Assembly (NCBI RefSeq): GCF_028553785.1
Contig: NZ_CP067136.1
Span: forward strand, 434,001 to 498,000
Length of the DNA stretch: 64,000 nt
Origin: Paracoccus fistulariae
GTDB lineage: Bacteria > Pseudomonadota > Alphaproteobacteria > Rhodobacterales > Rhodobacteraceae
Direction of reading: 5' to 3'
Within the stretch, counting starts at the first letter, position 1, and every line of letters begins with the position of its first letter. Made by a program: the position numbers and the translations under genes. Below the pieces are notes generated by a model. It was given only the letters and a program-made list of their open reading frames with translations. It had not been told where the DNA came from and did no database searches. Below, piece by piece: positions 59,886 through 64,000 of this stretch.

Positions 59886-60210
59886 TCTCGACCAGATAAT
59901 CCGGGGTCGCCAGCGCCGATTCGCCGGTGGCGCGGGCCGGGGCATGGCCTTCGGGCACCCAGGCATCCCAGACCTCGTTCATGGCTGCGAAATGCGTCAT
60001 GTCGGACAGCCAGATCACCGCCTGCACGATCTTGGTCTTGTCCGTGCCCGCCTGCGCCAGCAGGTTGTCGATCTGGTCCAGGATCTGGCGGGTCTGATCG
60101 GCGGCCGAGGCGCCCGGCTCTCCGACCTGACCGGCCAGCCAGACCGTGCCATTGGCGATGACGATCTGGCTCATCCGTTTGCTGGTATCGATGCGTTTGA
60201 TATCGGTCAT
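59863..60210 (-). CDS. RidA/YjgF-family enamine/imine deaminase
   Basis: A 115-residue protein from ATG 60210 with AAGGGAC upstream. Family features: MSQIVIANGTVWLAGQVG, ADQTRQILDQIDNLL and the C-terminal YLVEIIVTAV. The catalytic Arg is Arg93 in HAPARATGES. It hydrolyses reactive enamines/imines from amino acid metabolism. It is divergent from an amino acid oxidase, a natural source of such imines, with 157 bases between starts. Confidence 0.9.
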   Translation of the reverse strand: MTDIKRIDTSKRMSQIVIANGTVWLAGQVGEPGASAADQTRQILDQIDNLLAQAGTDKTKIVQAVIWLSDMTHFAAMNEVWDAWVPEGHAPARATGESALATPDYLVEIIVTAVL

Positions 60211-60367
60211 GTCATGTCCCTTTCGATGGTGTGATTTCGGCGCGACGCTATCCACAGGCGCGCGTCGCGGCAAGCGGTGGTTGACGGCTGTGGCGGTTCA
60301 TGGGCAAGAGATGGCAGACGCATGCAGCCACAAAGACAATGCGCGAACCGACAGGAACGGAGTGACG

Positions 60368-62017
60368 ATGATGGACAGCCTCAGCGCCTTTGGCCCCGAT
60401 TTCCCCTATGCCTATGACGACTGGATCAAGCATCCCGCCGGGTTGGGACAGGTGCCCGCCGATATGCAGGGCGAAAAGGTTGCGATCATCGGGGCCGGCG
60501 CATCGGGGATTATCGCTGCCTTCGAGCTGATGAAGATGGGCCTGCGCCCGATTGTCTATGAAAGCGACAAATTCGGCGGGCGGCTTCGTTCGGAAACCTT
60601 CGAGGGCACGGATGGCATTATCGCGGAACTGGGCGGGATGCGGTTTCCCAGCTCGTCGCGCGGTTTCTTTCACTATCACGATCTCGTCGGCTGCCGCTCT
60701 GAACCCTTTCCGAACCCGCTCAGCGGTGCCGCCGGATCGACGGTCATCGACCTAGAGGGCGAGACGCTGTTCGCGCGCAAGCTGGATGATCTGCCCGCGC
60801 TATATGGCGAGATTGCCAAGGCCTATGATGCCGCGCTGGCCAGACATGCGGCCTATCCCGAACTGCGCGAGGCGATCACGGCCCGCGACGCGGATCGGGT
60901 CAAGGCGCTGTGGAATCCGCTGGTCGCGGAATGGGATGAGCGGACCTTCTATGATTTCGTCACCCGCTCCGAGGCGTTTCAGGCGCTGAGCTTCCGCCAC
61001 CGCGAGGTGTTCGGTCAGGTAGGCTTCGGCACCGGCGGATGGGACAGCGATTTCCCCAATTCCATGTTGGAGATCCTGCGCGTCAACCTGTTGGGTTTCG
61101 ACGATGAACAGCGCTATATCGTCGGCGGCGTGACCAATGTTCTGTGGCGCCTGTGGCAGGCGACCCCGCCCTGCGCGCATTGGCCCGAAGGCACCAGCCT
61201 TGCCAGCCTGAATGGCGGTGCGACCCGGTCACGCGCCACCGCGATTGCCCGCAAGCCGGGCGGGACGCTGGTGGTGACCGATCAATGGGGCAATGAAGAT
61301 GAATACGCCGCCGTGCTGGCGACATGTCAAAGCCATCTGCTGACCACGGCCATGGATGTGGATGAGGATCTGTTCGAACAGAAGCTGTGGATGGCGCTGG
61401 ATCGCACCCGCTACATGCAGGCGGCCAAGACCTTTGTCATGGTGGATCGCCCCTTCTGGAAGGATATCGACCCTGTCAGCGGGCGTCCGGGCATGTCGAT
61501 GACCCTGACCGACCGGCTGACGCGCGGCACCTATTTCTTTGACAATGGCGATGACAGGCCGGGCGTGATCTGCCTGTCCTACAGCTGGATGACCGATGCG
61601 CTGAAGGTGCTGCCGCTATCGGCTGAAAAGCGCGTGGAACTGGCGCTGAAGGCGCTGCGCAAGGTCTATCCCGATGTCGATATCGCCAGCCATATCCGGG
61701 GTAAGCCGATGGTCGTCAGCTGGGAGGCGGACGAGAATTTCCTGGGCGCCTTCAAGGGCGCCTTGCCGGGGCATTACCGCTATAACCACCGGGTCTACGG
61801 GCATTTCATGCAGGACCGGCTGCCCGCCCATCAGCGCGGGTTGTTTCTGGCGGGCGATGGCGTCAGCTGGACCCCCGCCTGGGTCGAGGGCGCGGTGCAG
61901 ACCGGGCTGAACGCCGTTTGGGGGATCATGACGCATCTGGGCGGCGCATCGCCTGCGGCCAATCCGGGGCCGGGCGATCTTTATCCCGAATACGGGCCGA
62001 TCGCGCTGCAGGACTGA
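60368..62017 (+). CDS. Flavin monoamine oxidase family, L-lysine 2-monooxygenase (DavB)-like
   Basis: A 549-residue flavoprotein; ATG 60368 follows GGAG. The FAD-binding Rossmann fold is KVAIIGAGASGIIAAFELMKMG, then FGGRLRSE and ELGGMRFPSS. Segments REVFGQVGFGTGGWDSDFPN, ALDRTRYMQAAKTFVMVDRP, LTRGTYFFDNG and the C-terminal GVSWTPAWVEGAVQTGLNAVWG match my recollection of Pseudomonas DavB closely. DavB turns L-lysine into 5-aminovaleramide; a tryptophan 2-monooxygenase is the main alternative. The convergent amidase-like gene abuts it and fits the next step. Confidence 0.8.
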   Translation: MMDSLSAFGPDFPYAYDDWIKHPAGLGQVPADMQGEKVAIIGAGASGIIAAFELMKMGLRPIVYESDKFGGRLRSETFEGTDGIIAELGGMRFPSSSRGFFHYHDLVGCRSEPFPNPLSGAAGSTVIDLEGETLFARKLDDLPALYGEIAKAYDAALARHAAYPELREAITARDADRVKALWNPLVAEWDERTFYDFVTRSEAFQALSFRHREVFGQVGFGTGGWDSDFPNSMLEILRVNLLGFDDEQRYIVGGVTNVLWRLWQATPPCAHWPEGTSLASLNGGATRSRATAIARKPGGTLVVTDQWGNEDEYAAVLATCQSHLLTTAMDVDEDLFEQKLWMALDRTRYMQAAKTFVMVDRPFWKDIDPVSGRPGMSMTLTDRLTRGTYFFDNGDDRPGVICLSYSWMTDALKVLPLSAEKRVELALKALRKVYPDVDIASHIRGKPMVVSWEADENFLGAFKGALPGHYRYNHRVYGHFMQDRLPAHQRGLFLAGDGVSWTPAWVEGAVQTGLNAVWGIMTHLGGASPAANPGPGDLYPEYGPIALQD

Positions 62018-62785
62018 TCAGTCGCGCAACTCCTTGAGCTGCGTGGACAGATGCGCCTCGGCAAATTCCGAGCGTTTGGGCAGATCGGCGATCAGGATCG
62101 CCTCTGCCTTGCCCGCGCTGGCCAAGGCGCGCCCGTCAGGCCCGACGATCAGCGAGCCGCCCCCGAAAGTCAGATCCCCGTCGGCGCCGATATAATTGGC
62201 ATAGAGGATGCTGACGGCATTTTCATTTGCCCGCGCGGGAACCAGAAATTCGTTCACATGGCCATAGCCCGCAGGGTTCGCCGTCGGCACCACCAGAATC
62301 TCGGCACCCTGCCGTGCCAGCACCCGCGCATGTTCGGGAAATTCGATGTCATAGCAGACCAGCATGCCGATCCGGTGGCCGCGATATTCAAAGACCGGCG
62401 GCGTTTCGGCGCCATGCTGAAAACTTTCGCGCTCCATCGGGCCGAAAAGCTGCTTCTTGCGGTAATGGCCGCGCATCGACCCGTCCGCGCCGATGAAAGA
62501 GGCGGCGTTATAGACCTTGTCGCCGGACCGTTCGGCCCAGCCGAAGGTGATGGCCAGACCGGCGCTGCGTGCAATCGCGCCGACCTGCTGGATCCATTTT
62601 CCCGAAACGGGCTGCGCCTGTTCGCGATGGGCCTCGGGGCGGTTATAGCCCGGCAGGATCAGTTCTGGCACGACCATGATCTCGACGCCAAGCGCGGCCA
62701 GATTGCGGGCCACCGGCTCCAGCCAGCCGGGATCGGCGCTGTCGGCGGCGCTGCGGGGCAGTAATTGAAGAAGCGCAACTTTCAT
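62018..62785 (-). CDS. Carbon-nitrogen hydrolase (nitrilase superfamily), 5-aminovaleramidase (DavA)-like
   Basis: A 255-residue protein. The catalytic triad is visible: Glu41 in VVPELILPGYN, Lys110 in HYRKKQLFG, Cys144 in LVCYDIEFPEHAR. The C-terminal YANYIGADGDLTFGGGSLIVG is typical. It hydrolyses a C-N bond of a small amide. Paired with the DavB-like oxidase, 5-aminovaleramide is the best guess for substrate (lysine to 5-aminovalerate). Its stop is directly next to that of the oxidase gene, on the opposite strand. Confidence 0.85.
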   Translation of the reverse strand: MKVALLQLLPRSAADSADPGWLEPVARNLAALGVEIMVVPELILPGYNRPEAHREQAQPVSGKWIQQVGAIARSAGLAITFGWAERSGDKVYNAASFIGADGSMRGHYRKKQLFGPMERESFQHGAETPPVFEYRGHRIGMLVCYDIEFPEHARVLARQGAEILVVPTANPAGYGHVNEFLVPARANENAVSILYANYIGADGDLTFGGGSLIVGPDGRALASAGKAEAILIADLPKRSEFAEAHLSTQLKELRD

Positions 62786-62851
62786 CGGAACCCAACCAGT
62801 TTTCAGGTCAGGATAAGGTGATCAAATTAGTTTGGAAACAGTCTTCTGTGG

Positions 62852-62880
62852 CTCCCCGGCCCGGAGCGCAGGCCGGGGAG
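62852..62880. terminator. Strong hairpin after the ABC transporter operon
   Basis: A 10-bp perfect GC-rich stem CTCCCCGGCC/GGCCGGGGAG with a 9-base loop, just past the stop of the ABC ATPase at 62887 (minus strand). There is no T-tract, so termination is likely factor-assisted, or the hairpin stabilises the mRNA 3' end. Confidence 0.5.
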
Positions 62881-62886
62881 ATGTCG

Positions 62887-63726
62887 TTACGCCTGTGCCC
62901 GTGCGGCCTCACGCTGGGCTACGCGGGCGCGGATCGCGTCGATATTGGTCACCGGGGTCGCCGCGAAAAGCTGGCGGGTATAGGGGTGTTTGGGATCGGC
63001 AAAGACCTCATCCCGGCTGCCCTGTTCCACCGCTTCGCCCTTGTGCATCACCAGCACCTCATCGGCGATATAGCGCACCACCGACAGATCGTGGCTGATG
63101 AAGACATAGGCCAGGTTGAACTCTGTCTGCAGATCCGCCAGCAGGTTCAGCACCTGCGCCTGCACCGACAGATCCAGCGCCGAGACTGGCTCGTCCAGCA
63201 CCAGCAGCGTCGGGTTCAGCATCAACGCCCGCGCAATCGCGATCCGCTGCCGCTGCCCGCCCGAGAACATATGCGGATAGCGGTTATAAACCTCTCGCGG
63301 GAGGCCGACCTTTTCCAGCATCTCTTCGGCGCGCTGACGGCGTTCGGGCCCGGGCACATCGGTGTTCAGCGCCAGCGGCTCGGTCAGCACATCGCCGATC
63401 TTCTGGCGCGGGTTCAGACTGCCATAGGGGTTCTGAAACACCATCTGCACGGTTGACCGCATCTCTCGCGTCGGTTTTTGCGACGCGATATCGACGGGTT
63501 TGCCCTCGATCAGCAATTCGCCCTCGGTCGCGGGGTCGATCAATGCGATGATCCTGGCCAGCGTCGATTTGCCCGAGCCGGATTCCCCCACGATGGCCAG
63601 GGTTTGCCCCCGGCGGACCGAAAAGCTGATCCCCTTGACCGCGCGCACGGTCGAGGCGCTGCGGAACAGGGATCCGGGCACCTCGTAATCGCGGATCAGG
63701 TTGCGGCCCTCTGCGACGACGCTCAT
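62887..63726 (-). CDS. Peptide-type ABC transporter ATP-binding protein (DppF/OppF-like)
   Basis: A 279-residue ATPase: Walker A GESGSGKSTL, Q-loop MVFQNPYGSLNPRQ, signature FSGGQRQRIAIARAL, Walker B LLVLDEPVSALD, H-loop ISHDLSVV. The C-terminal oligopeptide/dipeptide extension (GSRDEVFADPKHPYTRQLFA) marks the peptide/nickel uptake subfamily. The start overlaps the stop of the partner ATPase (ATGA). It energises import of peptides or related solutes; permeases and binding protein lie outside the window. Confidence 0.92.
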   Translation of the reverse strand: MSVVAEGRNLIRDYEVPGSLFRSASTVRAVKGISFSVRRGQTLAIVGESGSGKSTLARIIALIDPATEGELLIEGKPVDIASQKPTREMRSTVQMVFQNPYGSLNPRQKIGDVLTEPLALNTDVPGPERRQRAEEMLEKVGLPREVYNRYPHMFSGGQRQRIAIARALMLNPTLLVLDEPVSALDLSVQAQVLNLLADLQTEFNLAYVFISHDLSVVRYIADEVLVMHKGEAVEQGSRDEVFADPKHPYTRQLFAATPVTNIDAIRARVAQREAARAQA

Positions 63727-64000
63727 GCCTGTTCCTCCTCGGCTTCGGGGTTGAAGAAATCGGCCACCGTGGGCAGCCGGTCGCCGGTGGCGTTTTCGGG
63801 CAGCGCCGACAGCAGGGCGCGGGTATAGGCGCTTTGCGGATTTTCGAACAGTGACAGCACGTCTGCCTCTTCCATCTTCCTGCCCTTGTACTGCACCGAC
63901 ACGCGATCCGCCGTTTCGGCCACCACGCCCATGTCATGGGTGATCATGATCAACGCCATGCCGTAATCCTCTTGCAGCTTCAGCAGCAGGTCGAGGATCT
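63723..64000 (-). CDS. Peptide-type ABC transporter ATP-binding protein (DppD/OppD-like), C-terminal part
   Basis: Only the last 91 residues are in the window; the frame is open to base 64000. Visible: DLLLKLQEDYGMALIMITHD with the H-loop His, GVVAETADRVSVQYKG, and the oligopeptide-transporter C-terminal extension (FENPQSAYTRALLSALP). It overlaps the next ATPase gene by 4 bases, so the two form the usual D-F pair of nucleotide-binding subunits. Confidence 0.88.
   Translation of the reverse strand, partial: ILDLLLKLQEDYGMALIMITHDMGVVAETADRVSVQYKGRKMEEADVLSLFENPQSAYTRALLSALPENATGDRLPTVADFFNPEAEEEQA

Noticed and set aside
60146..60367. N-terminal extension of the DavB-like oxidase
   Set aside because: The extension is antisense to ridA and the family N-terminus fits the ATG at 60368 with its GGAG site.

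Overview
The window is high-GC DNA from an alphaproteobacterium, most likely a Paracoccus-like member of the Rhodobacterales. The basis is the GTA-type tail gene order, the trgB-like/cysK pair, the fabZ-lpxA-lpxI-lpxB cluster, ahcY next to metK, and the overall codon style. It holds three blocks: a mosaic, decayed prophage (1 to about 29.8 kb) ending at a tRNA-Ser gene, a heavy-metal resistance island inserted in that prophage (7.5-19.6 kb), and ordinary core chromosome (29.9-64 kb).

Prophage, left part (1-7.5 kb): DUF2163, NlpC/P60 and GTA TIM-barrel tail-tip proteins, a DUF2793 tail fibre with a C1q-like tip, a small membrane protein, and a lysis cassette (M15 endolysin plus nested i-spanin/o-spanin). 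Metal island (7.5-19.6 kb): on the minus strand a copper module (multicopper oxidase, Met-rich mini-protein, DUF302, TVP38/TMEM64, APC permease, CopA-type ATPase, DUF411). It is followed by a cytochrome c, a frameshifted K+-channel-like gene, and a ZntA-type ATPase divergent from a MerR regulator with a clear MerR-type promoter, then YnfA.

Second prophage end (19.8-29.8 kb): broken copies of tail-fibre, endolysin, spanin and integrase genes surround an AT-rich cargo. The cargo is one very large gene (about 1,840 residues) that appears to join an APH/choline-kinase-type kinase, an unrecognised alpha/beta region, a STAND-like P-loop NTPase, TPR-type helices, a cold-shock-like RNA-binding domain and two LOTUS/OST-HTH-like domains. 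A small multi-pass membrane protein converges on it. A near-identical 25-bp direct repeat lies on both sides of this segment (19484 and 27978). The architecture and the prophage location suggest a conflict or anti-phage system, and this is the best candidate for an undescribed system here.

Core chromosome (29.9-64 kb): DUF2059 protein, TrgB-like NUDIX, cysK, MscS-type channel; AI-2E transporter, gyrA, dsbB-like; zinc metallopeptidase, COQ10-like protein; ahcY-metK with a structured leader; TetR regulator; typA; a hydroxypyruvate-isomerase-like pseudoenzyme; a MoxR/DUF58/DUF4159 operon; fabZ-lpxA-lpxI-lpxB; ridA; a lysine 2-monooxygenase-like oxidase with a 5-aminovaleramidase-like hydrolase; and the ATPases of a peptide-type ABC importer. 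Three microproteins (24, 34 and 42 residues) are also described. All calls come from reading motifs by eye; no database search was run.
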